A stretch of 64,000 nt of DNA, from contig SXHN01000118.1 in NCBI GenBank assembly GCA_005773635.1, forward strand, positions 170,048 through 234,047, read 5' to 3'. A model generated the notes under the pieces. It searched no databases and was not told the origin of the DNA. It was given only the letters and a program-made list of their open reading frames with translations. The position numbers and the translations under genes were made by a program. This document shows positions 17,404 through 26,220 of this stretch, piece after piece. The stretch is from Actinomycetota bacterium. Its GTDB lineage: Bacteria; Actinomycetota; Acidimicrobiia; IMCC26256; PALSA-610. Within the stretch, counting starts at the first letter, position 1; the number at the start of each line of letters is the position of its first letter.

Positions 17404-18835
17404 GAGATATTCCTCCAAGCGCACTCCAACAGTGCATCATTGCGTAACTACGAAAGGGTCGCCATTGCTGCGAATGACCTTCGAGATCCTTTTCAATGCC
17501 CAACGCCAACGCACCTTTTCGCACACCAAGGTCCGTCGACAAGAAGGCGTCGGGGTCGCCGAGTGCTCGCATCGCGATGTAGCTCGCCGTCCACGGCCCG
17601 ACACCTTTCACAGCGAGCAACATCTTCGCCGTGGCGATCGGATCGCTCCAAGGTTCGAGCACCACGTCCCCGCCGACAACAGCACGCGCGATGCGTTGCA
17701 CAGTTGCAATCCGAGCAGTTGGCATCCCGATGTTGGTGAGATCCGCAGCTGCCACGGCCGCCGCCGACGGAAACGACAAGCGCAACCCGCTGAAATGCGA
17801 TGTGTAGGCATCCCCACACCGATCCACGATGCGACTCACCACCGTCCGTGCGCCTGCCACCGAGACTTGTTGGCCAACAATCGCACGAACTGCCATTTCA
17901 AACCCATCCACGGCGCCAGGCACTCGCAATCCGGGATTGCGAAGCAAGGACGCGCGCAGCCGCTGGTCCCGACCGAGGAGGCGCTCAATTGCGACGGGGT
18001 CGGCATCGAGATCGAACAACCTGCGAGTGCGAGCAACCGCCGGAGCGACGTCACGCACATCATCAAGCAACAGCGACACGTGCAATGCCCCTCCATGCAC
18101 AACAACCGACGCCGTTCCGAAGCCGTTGGGCAACCTCAAGACCCGCTCGTAATGGTCGTCGCTTCCTATTTCAACGCCAGCGATTGCGCGACTACCCAAG
18201 AACTTGAATATCGCTGACTCATCGAACGGCGCTCGATACGCCAGTTTCACGCTCAGCACGCCGCGCCCTGGGATGCTCGTGCGGGCCCGCAACTGAGTGG
18301 GAGTCGACGCGTACACCTCCCCAATCGTGTCGTTGAATTGGCGGATACTGCCGAAACCCGCTGCGTATGCGATCTCAGTAAACGCCAAGCGGGTCGTTTC
18401 AATCAAGGTCCGCGCAGTCTGTGCTCGTTGCGCCCGAGCGAGTGCCAGCGGGCCCGCGCCGAGTTCTTCGTGGAGCAAGCGATTCAAGTGCCGTTCGCTG
18501 TAGGCCAAATGAGTAGCAAGCCCTGCGACGCCCTCGCGATCAACCACACCATCGGCAATCAATTTCACTGCACGCGCAGCTAGGTCGCTGCGCACGCGCC
18601 ATTCTGGCGAGCCCGGCACCGAGTCCGGGCGGCATCGTTTGCACGCGCGAAATCCAAGCTGTTGCGCAGCGGCTGCGCTCGGATAAAAGCGGCAGTTCTT
18701 GCGCAGCGGGGTGCGCGCGGGGCAACTAGGACGACAGTAAATCTTGGTACTCGTCACCGCGACGTAAAACATGCCGTCAAACCGCGGGTCTCCGCTTTCG
18801 CAAGCCCGATAACACTCTTCGCCATCGTGAAACAC
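17396..18835 (-). CDS. alkA: Ada-type methyl-phosphotriester sensor / AraC regulator / AlkA glycosylase fusion
   Basis: This 479-residue fusion has three parts. Residues 1-75 form the Ada N-domain with Cys34 and Cys38 (YCRPSC) and Cys64/Cys67 (ACKRC) for Zn binding. Cys34 occupies the position of the methyl-accepting Cys of Ada. Residues 80-185 form an AraC helix-turn-helix (LATHLAYSERHLNRLLHEELG). Residues about 190-479 form AlkA, with the helix-hairpin-helix LLAVKGVGPWTASYIAMRAL and catalytic Asp in FLSTDLGVRKG. It should sense methylated phosphate, activate transcription, and excise 3-alkyladenine. The Ada C-terminal methyltransferase activity is supplied by the overlapping ogt gene. Confidence 0.94.
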   Translation of the reverse strand: MFHDGEECYRACESGDPRFDGMFYVAVTSTKIYCRPSCPARTPLRKNCRFYPSAAAAQQLGFRACKRCRPDSVPGSPEWRVRSDLAARAVKLIADGVVDREGVAGLATHLAYSERHLNRLLHEELGAGPLALARAQRAQTARTLIETTRLAFTEIAYAAGFGSIRQFNDTIGEVYASTPTQLRARTSIPGRGVLSVKLAYRAPFDESAIFKFLGSRAIAGVEIGSDDHYERVLRLPNGFGTASVVVHGGALHVSLLLDDVRDVAPAVARTRRLFDLDADPVAIERLLGRDQRLRASLLRNPGLRVPGAVDGFEMAVRAIVGQQVSVAGARTVVSRIVDRCGDAYTSHFSGLRLSFPSAAAVAAADLTNIGMPTARIATVQRIARAVVGGDVVLEPWSDPIATAKMLLAVKGVGPWTASYIAMRALGDPDAFLSTDLGVRKGALALGIEKDLEGHSQQWRPFRSYAMMHCWSALGGISHE

Positions 18836-18867
18836 GACCGCATTCTCACACGATTTTGAACCCGCTA

Positions 18868-19851
18868 CTAGCGGATTTCAGACATGGCCGTCGCAACCCG
18901 CTGGCGCAATGAAGTCGGGTCGATTCCAGCGAGTTCATACGCGAGCAGCACCGCACCAAACACAGGCGGCATCGTCAGCAGAACAGGGATCGCATCCGGA
19001 ATGTCCGCGGCGAGCGTGGTTCGAAAGGCGGCATCAAATTCGGCATTCCCCGCAGTATGCACGCCTCCGGAGCACACAACGTCAAACGCGTGATCCAACA
19101 TCGCCAATCGACGCGCAACTCCCACCACATCGCGCGCATGGCTCGCTCCGGCGTCGCTCGCAATACTCCGGGCGCACTCATCACCATCTTCGGCCGCAGA
19201 AAACACCAATGGAGCCAATTGGGCGCCGATGCCACGAGGACGACCGCGGCTGATCGCTTCGAACAGCTCCGGGACCGAGCGAAACGATGTTGCCGCAAGA
19301 ATTCGATCGGTCAGCCCGGTCGGCTCGCTTTGGCCGTGATACGCCCGCGCAACCGCGTCGAGCCCCGCTCGTGCAATCCCCGAGGCTCCGCTCGCCTCGC
19401 CGATCGAAACGGCAAATGTTCGGAATTGCGCGCCATCACGATTTCGGCCTGTTGTCGAACCGCCAGTGCCAGCTACCGACGCGATGCCGTATCCAGTTGG
19501 CGCACCCGCACTCAACACCGCCGCCGCGTCATTGATTATGCGCCGTCGTTCGTTCGCACCCAGTTTCGGGATCGCGGAATCCAGTCGGGAAACATCGCTA
19601 TTCCAATCGCAACCAGCCAACGCGAACAACGACGCCGCGATCGAGTCTGGTTCGATACCTGCATTGGCACATGCAGCATCAACTGCCGAACTCACAGCTC
19701 CGGCCGTGCCGCCAAGACCAACAATCTCCCAATTGCTCGCGCCAGACTCGCCAAATCCAAGAACGTCGCCGCTCAAATCCGCGAGCACCGCATGGGTCTT
19801 GGTGCCGCCGCCGTCGACGCCCAGCACGATGCGAGCCGGCGTATCGCTCAT
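18868..19851 (-). CDS. BadF/BadG/BcrA/BcrD-type ATPase, probable N-acetylhexosamine kinase
   Basis: This 327-residue member of the ASKHA fold has the phosphate-1 loop LGVDGGGTKTHAVLAD, phosphate-2 region IASVAGTGGSTTGR and adenosine region VVCSGGVHTAGN. Together with size this points to the N-acetylglucosamine-kinase-like branch and away from the benzoyl-CoA reductase activators, which carry Fe-S ligands. The ATG at 19851 overlaps the stop of the GH4 gene (ATGA). The open frame upstream of this ATG is a shadow of that gene. It likely phosphorylates the sugar freed or used by the GH4 enzyme. The exact sugar is inferred only from context. Confidence 0.85.
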   Translation of the reverse strand: MSDTPARIVLGVDGGGTKTHAVLADLSGDVLGFGESGASNWEIVGLGGTAGAVSSAVDAACANAGIEPDSIAASLFALAGCDWNSDVSRLDSAIPKLGANERRRIINDAAAVLSAGAPTGYGIASVAGTGGSTTGRNRDGAQFRTFAVSIGEASGASGIARAGLDAVARAYHGQSEPTGLTDRILAATSFRSVPELFEAISRGRPRGIGAQLAPLVFSAAEDGDECARSIASDAGASHARDVVGVARRLAMLDHAFDVVCSGGVHTAGNAEFDAAFRTTLAADIPDAIPVLLTMPPVFGAVLLAYELAGIDPTSLRQRVATAMSEIR

Positions 19852-21140
19852 GTCGCTTCGAGCTTGCCGAGCCAGCCAGCGTTCACCGCTTGCAGCCGGC
19901 GCCAGACAGTTTCCACTAGATGCGCAGGAGGTCCAAGGGGATTCGTCAGTAATGCCAGCATCGCCGCGTCTTGGTTGCCTTCGACCGCCGCCTGCACTGT
20001 CAAAAGTTCGAAATCTTTGACCGTCTGCACCAATGCGTGCATATCCGGTCGCAGTGGTTCGGTGGAGAGCGCCTGCGCGCCCGCCCGCGTGACGCGCGCA
20101 GCCGTCTCCACAACCACGTCGTCCGCGAGCCCTGGGATAGCGCCTCGGTTTGCGACGTTCACGATGTGTACGGAGCCCACGTCGCAATGGATGTCGGCCA
20201 TCAGCGCGGCCGCAGTTTCGGAGTAGTAAGCCCCGCCCCGTAGCTCAAGTTCCTGCGGTTTCTCTTTGAGATTCGGATCTTGGTATTGCTCCAACAATCG
20301 AGCTTCGATCTCCATCACCTCAGAGGCCCGCGCCGGGCGGCCGCGTTGGTAGCGGATCCAGGCATCGGTTTCGTAGTAATACAGCAGGTAGTAGTTCGGA
20401 ATTGCATCGATCACGCCGATCGATTCAGGGCTCCAAGCTGGTTCGTCAGACGCAACGCCACGACCTTGAGCCTTCAGTGCCCGAGCCTTCATGCCCCGCA
20501 CGAGTTCGCTCCCGCGCTCCACACCGTCGATCGTCACACCGCGCACCCAACTCAAATGATTCAACCCGACGTAATCCATCTCAATCGCGTCGGGCGATAC
20601 GTTCAAGCCCTTGGCGAAACCCATGTTGAATGACCACGGGACATTGCACAAACCAATCGTCGTGACATCCGAGTGCCGACACAACGCCTCAGTAATCAAG
20701 CCTGCAGGATTCGTGAAGTTCAAAAGAATCGCGTTGGGCGCATGACGAGCAATATCTTGCGCGATCGACAGCGCAACTGGGATCGTCCGCAATGCATTCG
20801 CGAAACCGCCAACGCCCACCGTTTCCTGTCCGATCAAGCCGAACTCAAGACCAAGCTGCTCATCGTTCAGCCTGGCCCCCATGCCACCCACTCGAATCTG
20901 GCTGACAACAAACGAAGACCCAGAGATTCCAGCAACGCGATCAGTGCCGTATCGAACGGCGACATTGCTGCCAGCATGATGCGCCATACGTTGAGTGAGC
21001 GGCCCGAGCACTGAGAGACGAGTCTCATCGGCGTCGACCAAATACAACTCCGACACGGGGAGCATGTCGCAACGTCGCAACAAGCCCTCCACGAGCTCAG
21101 GCGTATAGGTAGACCCGCCGCCGATCACACACACCTTCAT
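19848..21140 (-). CDS. Glycoside hydrolase family 4 (6-phospho-glycosidase type)
   Basis: This 430-residue GH4 enzyme uses NAD+ and a divalent metal and works by an oxidation-elimination route. The dinucleotide loop is VCVIGGGSTYTPELVEGLL at the N-terminus. Further landmarks are LLNFTNPAGLITEA, the metal-binding Cys in IGLCNVPWS, the metal-binding His in VGLNHLSW, and the catalytic Tyr region RGGAYYSE. It resembles 6-phospho-beta-glucosidases. No PTS gene is adjacent, so the phosphorylated substrate would have to come from the coupled kinase or a distant transporter. First gene of a two-gene operon. Confidence 0.92.
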   Translation of the reverse strand: MKVCVIGGGSTYTPELVEGLLRRCDMLPVSELYLVDADETRLSVLGPLTQRMAHHAGSNVAVRYGTDRVAGISGSSFVVSQIRVGGMGARLNDEQLGLEFGLIGQETVGVGGFANALRTIPVALSIAQDIARHAPNAILLNFTNPAGLITEALCRHSDVTTIGLCNVPWSFNMGFAKGLNVSPDAIEMDYVGLNHLSWVRGVTIDGVERGSELVRGMKARALKAQGRGVASDEPAWSPESIGVIDAIPNYYLLYYYETDAWIRYQRGRPARASEVMEIEARLLEQYQDPNLKEKPQELELRGGAYYSETAAALMADIHCDVGSVHIVNVANRGAIPGLADDVVVETAARVTRAGAQALSTEPLRPDMHALVQTVKDFELLTVQAAVEGNQDAAMLALLTNPLGPPAHLVETVWRRLQAVNAGWLGKLEAT

Positions 21141-21211
21141 ACGTGCAACACTACGGACTCAGTGCTGGCATGTGAACCCCGACGGACGTCGATCCACTAC
21201 GGTTCGCAACC

Positions 21212-22276
21212 ATGACATTGCGAGTGATCCAGTGGAGTACCGGCAACGTAGGTGTGCACGCAGTGCGGCTCCTCGCACGGCACCCCGAAATCGAGCTGGT
21301 CGGGCTTTGGGTACACAGCCCTGACAAAGTGGGCAAAGACGCGGGCGCGCTCGTCGGCATCGAGCATCTCGGGGTCGCAGCAACCAACGACATCGAGGCG
21401 CTGCTAACGCTCGACGCCGATTGCGTCTGCTACACCGCAACTGCCGACCTACGGCCGCTTGAGGCGATCGCTGACATGGCTCGAATCGCCGCTTCGGGCA
21501 AGAACATCGTCAGCAGTTCCGTGGTTCCACTCATCTATCCGCCGCACGTTGGCGCAGGCATGCGGCGTCCACTCGAAGATGCCTGCCTTGATGCCGCGGT
21601 CTCATGTTTCACATCCGGGATCGACCCTGGTTGGGCCAACGATCTCCTTCCGCTCGTGCTGACCGGGCAGTGCGAACGCATCGACAACGTCCGCATGATG
21701 GAAATCGTCAATTACGCCACGTACGCTCAACCGCAGGTGTTGTTCGACACCATGGGGTTCGGCACCGAACTCGATTTCTCCCCGCTCTTGCTCACCCCTG
21801 GCGTGCTGACTTTCGCGTGGGGTGGCGTTGTGAAACAGATTGCGGCCGGTCTCGGCGTGGAGGTCGAAGAAATCCGTGAAGTCGTCGAGAAGTTTCCGAG
21901 CCCTCGCGACCTCGATCTCGGATTCGGTTCGGTCAAGGCGGGCACGATGGGCGGAGTGAGATTCGAAGTGCAAGGCATCGTGGGCGGCGAGCCTCGCATC
22001 GTTCTCGAACATGTGACTCGACTCGCCGACGACTTCGCTCCCGAATGGCCGCAGCCAGTGGGCCATAGTGGTTATCGGATCATCGTGAGTGGATCTCCTA
22101 CGTACACCCTCGACCTACAAATGATGGGCGAGGACGGCGACCACAACACAGCTGGTCTCATCGGCACCGCGGCCCGCCTCGTGAACGCGATTCCCGCGGT
22201 GTGCGCAGCAAAACCAGGGCTTTTGAGCGCACTCGACCTGCCGTTGACACCCGGCCGCGGCTTGATGCGGACATAA
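21212..22276 (+). CDS. Dihydrodipicolinate-reductase-like NAD(P)H-dependent dehydrogenase
   Basis: This 354-residue protein has an N-terminal Rossmann fold (LRVIQWSTGNVGVHAVRLLARHPEIELVG), as in the DapB-like/2,4-diaminopentanoate dehydrogenase branch often annotated in actinobacteria. The middle holds CFTSGIDPGWANDLLPL and the C-terminus LIGTAARLVNAIPAVCAA, which is typical of this branch. It is probably an NAD(P)H-linked dehydrogenase or amine dehydrogenase. True DapB is shorter (about 270 residues), so a role in lysine synthesis is unlikely. It is divergent from the GH4 operon. Substrate unknown. Confidence 0.78.
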   Translation: MTLRVIQWSTGNVGVHAVRLLARHPEIELVGLWVHSPDKVGKDAGALVGIEHLGVAATNDIEALLTLDADCVCYTATADLRPLEAIADMARIAASGKNIVSSSVVPLIYPPHVGAGMRRPLEDACLDAAVSCFTSGIDPGWANDLLPLVLTGQCERIDNVRMMEIVNYATYAQPQVLFDTMGFGTELDFSPLLLTPGVLTFAWGGVVKQIAAGLGVEVEEIREVVEKFPSPRDLDLGFGSVKAGTMGGVRFEVQGIVGGEPRIVLEHVTRLADDFAPEWPQPVGHSGYRIIVSGSPTYTLDLQMMGEDGDHNTAGLIGTAARLVNAIPAVCAAKPGLLSALDLPLTPGRGLMRT

Positions 22277-22282
22277 CGAGAT

Positions 22283-23146
22283 CTACAAATCCGTCAAGTC
22301 TGGGTTGAGCACGGTGAATGAGCCGAAACCATTGTTCATCGCGTCGAGATCGTCGGTGAAAACGGTTTTCGTCGAAGTGCAATCGGAGTCGAGGATGTTG
22401 CGCGCCGTCGTGATTGCTTGCACCGAGCCACCGCCGAGATCCTGATAACCAGTGATCGTTTCGGCCCGACCCACCGGCACCGCAGCGAGGCCTCGCACTG
22501 CACCCGTTGCACATGAGGGCGTGTTGATGTTGAAGACCTTCGCGGTCTGTCCGGACTGCGGTTGCAGGTAGTAGGTGCGAAAGAACTCAACAAACACTGA
22601 TGTATACAACGATGGGGTCTGATAATCGACGCTGGCGGCAAAGCCCGCGCTCACCGCGATACTCGGAATTCCGAGCCGGCCCGCGGTCCTAGCGGCACCG
22701 ACTGTGCCTGACAAGGTCACGAAGTCTGCGATGTTCTGACCCTGATTGATCCCACTCACAACGACATCTGGGTGAAGGTTGAGCTGCTTGACCGCATACA
22801 GAACGGTGTCTGCCGGTTTGCCTGCAACCGCGGTCGCGGGATAGCCGCTGGCCGTTGTGGTCTGGGTGATGGCGAGCGGCGACGTCGTATAGGCGTCGCC
22901 GCTACCACTTTGATTTGAAGCCGGAGCCACAACGGTTAGGTGCACATTCGGCAACGCCCGAAGGGCTTCAACAACCGCGTCGATACCCGGTGCCGCGACG
23001 CCGTCGTCGTTGGTTACAAGAATTTCAAGTGCTCGCGCGGGAGCGGTAGGAGCGACCGCGGGTTGGGACGATGATGCGGTCGCGGAGCCCGACCAGGCGA
23101 CGACAGCGCCCGCAACAACGACAGAGCGAATAAGTCTGTTTCGCAT
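22283..23146 (-). CDS. surE: Secreted SurE-like 5'/3'-nucleotidase (acid phosphatase)
   Basis: This 287-residue SurE-family phosphatase carries an N-terminal export signal: basic MRNRLIR, a hydrophobic stretch VVVAGAVVAW and a likely cleavage near SATAS. The catalytic motifs are present: ILVTNDDG for metal binding, SNQSGSG with the metal-ligand Ser, and VVSGINQGQN. After the signal comes a short Pro/Ala-rich linker. SurE is usually cytoplasmic, so the signal suggests extracytoplasmic phosphate scavenging from nucleotides. Cys residues near the C-terminal third (TPSCATG and DSDCTST) could form a disulfide outside the cell. Confidence 0.88.
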   Translation of the reverse strand: MRNRLIRSVVVAGAVVAWSGSATASSSQPAVAPTAPARALEILVTNDDGVAAPGIDAVVEALRALPNVHLTVVAPASNQSGSGDAYTTSPLAITQTTTASGYPATAVAGKPADTVLYAVKQLNLHPDVVVSGINQGQNIADFVTLSGTVGAARTAGRLGIPSIAVSAGFAASVDYQTPSLYTSVFVEFFRTYYLQPQSGQTAKVFNINTPSCATGAVRGLAAVPVGRAETITGYQDLGGGSVQAITTARNILDSDCTSTKTVFTDDLDAMNNGFGSFTVLNPDLTDL

Positions 23147-23221
23147 AATGTTTCCCTTTTCATTCGATTTAGGGAGAACCGTACGCGCAACCCTTGCTGA
23201 CGCGCAAGATGCCGTAATCAG

Positions 23222-24451
23222 CTACCACTGCAAAGGCAGGCCAAAGGTCTGACGTATCGCTGGCGAATACATCAACGTCGTTCCATCGGCAATCGAATAT
23301 TCGGGGATGCGCCGATGAAATTCCTCGAGCGCAATACGCAATTCCATACGCGCCAGGTGCGAGCCTAAGCAGCGGTGCGGCCCAGCACCAAAAGCTAAAT
23401 GGCGATTGCCCTCCCGACGAAAATCCACTTTGTGGGGGTCAACGAATTCTGCGTCGCCATTGGCCGCGCCGATTCCAATGGTCACACCATCACCCGGCTT
23501 CAGCGCGCAACCTCGCATCACATGTTCTTGTTTCACAACCCGAGCAACAACTGTTACCGGCGTTTCGGTGCGCAACATCTCTTCGATCGCTCCGTCGATG
23601 AGCTCTGGGTGGTCGACGAGCAACTGCCGCTGATCGGGATGCTGCGCGAGATACGCGATCATGCAGTCGAGCGTCGCGGTAACCGTATCGAGGCCGGCCA
23701 AGAGCATGAGGTGACAAATGCCGAGCAGCTCGTCGTCGGTGAAGCTTCGACCGTCCACCTGCGCGTGCACAATGCGCGACAACAAATTGTCGTCAGGCGT
23801 CGCCCGTCGCAAAGCAATCGCGTTCTCGAAGTACTTCGTGATCGCTTTGCCAGTTGCTTCACGAATTTTCTGCGCACTGTCGGGATCGTTGGGGTCGAGA
23901 TCGGGCCGGATCGTATTGTCGCGCCACTCTAAAAACTGCGGAAGGTCGCTCTGCGGCATGCCCATCAAGCGCAAGAACACCGTCGAGGGCATTGGCGTAG
24001 CGAAGTCTTCGTGAAAATCACAACTCCCGTTCGCAACGAACCGGTCGATGATTTCTCCAACTAGCGCTCGGACATCGTCTTCGAGTGCAGCCATCCGCTT
24101 GGGAGAAAACTCAGGGTCGAGGGTACGGCGATACTTTGCGTGATCGGGTGGATCGACCTGCAACGGAATCAAATTATGTTCCTGGCCAATATTCACTGCA
24201 TCGGGCGAGGACGAAAACACTTCGGGGTGGCGCAGCGCCCACATCACATCTTCGTATGTGGATAACAGCCAGTTATCAGCCGCATCGCCCATCATGGATC
24301 GCGTCTGCGCGACTGGGCATCGATCCCGAATTGCCGCGTAATGTGGCAAAGGATCCGCGGCGGCCTCCATCGAAAAAAGAACTCCCATTGGGTCAAACGC
24401 ATCCTCGGGTGACCCCGTACTCGTTGGTGTTCCTGTGCCGTAACCGCTCAT
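23222..24451 (-). CDS. Cytochrome P450
   Basis: This 409-residue soluble bacterial P450 has the I-helix oxygen-binding segment [14 protein letters not shown] (AGLDT in place of the common AGxET), the K-helix ExxR in EEMLRTE, and the heme-binding loop [15 protein letters not shown] with the thiolate Cys. It would hydroxylate a hydrophobic compound using ferredoxin and a reductase encoded elsewhere. The adjacent SurE-like gene and divergent fumarase give no pathway clue. Steroid or fatty-acid substrates are plausible given the lineage. Confidence 0.95.
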   Translation of the reverse strand: MSGYGTGTPTSTGSPEDAFDPMGVLFSMEAAADPLPHYAAIRDRCPVAQTRSMMGDAADNWLLSTYEDVMWALRHPEVFSSSPDAVNIGQEHNLIPLQVDPPDHAKYRRTLDPEFSPKRMAALEDDVRALVGEIIDRFVANGSCDFHEDFATPMPSTVFLRLMGMPQSDLPQFLEWRDNTIRPDLDPNDPDSAQKIREATGKAITKYFENAIALRRATPDDNLLSRIVHAQVDGRSFTDDELLGICHLMLLAGLDTVTATLDCMIAYLAQHPDQRQLLVDHPELIDGAIEEMLRTETPVTVVARVVKQEHVMRGCALKPGDGVTIGIGAANGDAEFVDPHKVDFRREGNRHLAFGAGPHRCLGSHLARMELRIALEEFHRRIPEYSIADGTTLMYSPAIRQTFGLPLQW

Positions 24452-24567
24452 ACCCAGACTCTAGAACCCTGAACGGTCCACGGCGCCGAACGGTGAAGTC
24501 CATTGGCACAGCAGCATGCGAATGTCGAGATGCTGCAAAACGGCCTCACCTTCGCGAGAATGTGCCC

Positions 24568-26214
24568 ATGCCCGATTTCGAATACCAAGACGTGCTCCCA
24601 CTCGACGAAGACCGGACCGAATACCGACTTCTCACTACCGACGGCGTGTCTACAGTCACCTACGACGGTCAGGAGTTCTTGCGCGTCGAACCGCAGACCA
24701 TCACCGATCTTACGGCCCAAGCGATGCACGACATCTCACACTTCTTGCGCACTGCGCACTTAGCTCAACTTCGAAAAATTCTCGACGACCCCGAAGCTTC
24801 AGCCAACGACAAGTTCGTTGCGCTCGATCTCTTGAAGAATGCTGCCATCGCCGCGGGCGGGATACTGCCGGGATGTCAAGACACCGGTACCGCGATTATC
24901 AAAGCTAAAAAGGGCCAGAACGTATTGACGAGCGGAAGTGGTGACGATCGCTCGGCGATTGCGCGTGGCGTGTTCGACACATTCCAAAATGACAATTTGC
25001 GCTACTCGCAGATGGCTCCACTCACGGTCTGGGACGAAGTGAACACCGGCACGAACTTGCCCGCCGAAATCAAAATCGAAGCCACCGGCGGCGGCGCCTA
25101 CAAATTCTTGTTCATCACCAAAGGTGGAGGATCAGCCAACAAGAGCCTGATGTTTCAAGAAACCAAAGCGTTGTTGAATCCCAAATCATTCGCGAAGTGG
25201 GTCGACGAGAAACTCAAGACATTGGGCACCTCAGCTTGTCCGCCGTATCACTTGGCTATTGTGCTCGGCGGCACTTCAGCTGAGTACGCGCTCGAAATCG
25301 CAAAGCTCGCATCGACGAAATACCTCGACTCGTTGCCTACCGATGGCTCGAAGCTCGGCCATGCGATTCGCGTCCCAGAGCTGGAGGCCGAGGTGCTCAA
25401 GATCGCTCAAGCAACTGGCATCGGCGCGCAGTTCGGAGGCAAGTACTTCGCACACGACGTTCGGGTAATCCGCCTCCCGCGCCACGGGGCTTCGTGTCCG
25501 GCCGCGATCGCACTCTCATGTTCCGCCGATCGCCAAGCGCTCGCCAAGATCACTAAAGATGGGGTATTTCTCGAACAGCTGGAGTTTGATCCAGCACAGT
25601 TCTTGCCTGAAATTACCGACTCAATCATTGATGGCGACGTCGTTGTTGACATCGATCTCAATCGCCCGATGAGCGAAGTTCGCGCCGAACTTGCCAAGTA
25701 CCCGGTGACCACGCGGTTGTCGTTGCGCGGCAAGCTCGTTGTCGCTCGCGATATCGCTCACGCAAAGATCAAGGAGCGACTCGATGCCGGAGAGCCAATA
25801 CCGCAATACCTCAAAGATCACGCCGTGTATTACGCAGGTCCTGCAAAAACCCCCGAGGGCTACGCGAGCGGTTCGTTCGGTCCTACGACCGCAGGGCGCA
25901 TGGATAGCTACGTTGAACAGTTCCAAGCCGCAGGCGGATCGCACGTGATGCTTGCAAAAGGCAACCGTGCACAAGCAGTCACCGACGCGTGCGCGCAGCA
26001 CGGCGGCTTCTACCTCGGGTCCATCGGCGGGCCAGCGGCACGCTTAGCCCAAGACTGCATCACCCACGTCGAGGTGCTCGAGTATCCCGAACTCGGTATG
26101 GAAGCGGTGTGGATGATCGACGTCGTCGACTTTCCCGCGTTCATTGTGATCGATGACAAGGGCAATGACTTTTATCAACAAGTCGGGCGCCAAGTCGACA
26201 TCGTGAAGAAATAG
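24568..26214 (+). CDS. fumA: Fumarate hydratase, class I (iron-sulfur)
   Basis: This 548-residue single-chain class I fumarase converts fumarate to L-malate using a [4Fe-4S] cluster. Candidate cluster Cys residues are seen in [23 protein letters not shown] and SIALSC-type context near [14 protein letters not shown]. The C-terminal beta half starts near residue 370 and contains [26 protein letters not shown]. The ATG at 24568 begins [12 protein letters not shown]. The frame is open further upstream but overlaps the divergent P450 gene. As a TCA-cycle enzyme it stands alone here. Confidence 0.93.
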   Translation: MPDFEYQDVLPLDEDRTEYRLLTTDGVSTVTYDGQEFLRVEPQTITDLTAQAMHDISHFLRTAHLAQLRKILDDPEASANDKFVALDLLKNAAIAAGGILPGCQDTGTAIIKAKKGQNVLTSGSGDDRSAIARGVFDTFQNDNLRYSQMAPLTVWDEVNTGTNLPAEIKIEATGGGAYKFLFITKGGGSANKSLMFQETKALLNPKSFAKWVDEKLKTLGTSACPPYHLAIVLGGTSAEYALEIAKLASTKYLDSLPTDGSKLGHAIRVPELEAEVLKIAQATGIGAQFGGKYFAHDVRVIRLPRHGASCPAAIALSCSADRQALAKITKDGVFLEQLEFDPAQFLPEITDSIIDGDVVVDIDLNRPMSEVRAELAKYPVTTRLSLRGKLVVARDIAHAKIKERLDAGEPIPQYLKDHAVYYAGPAKTPEGYASGSFGPTTAGRMDSYVEQFQAAGGSHVMLAKGNRAQAVTDACAQHGGFYLGSIGGPAARLAQDCITHVEVLEYPELGMEAVWMIDVVDFPAFIVIDDKGNDFYQQVGRQVDIVKK

Positions 26215-26220
26215 CGCCCG

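Noticed and set aside
17258..18217. Plus-strand open frame of 319 codons antisense to the AlkA fusion
   Set aside because: Composition is typical of an antisense shadow, and the opposite strand encodes conserved Ada, AraC and AlkA motifs.
19057..20226. Plus-strand open frame of 389 codons antisense to the sugar kinase and GH4 genes
   Set aside because: Both minus-strand genes show complete catalytic motifs and coupled starts. The plus frame is Arg/His/Ser-rich with no domain.
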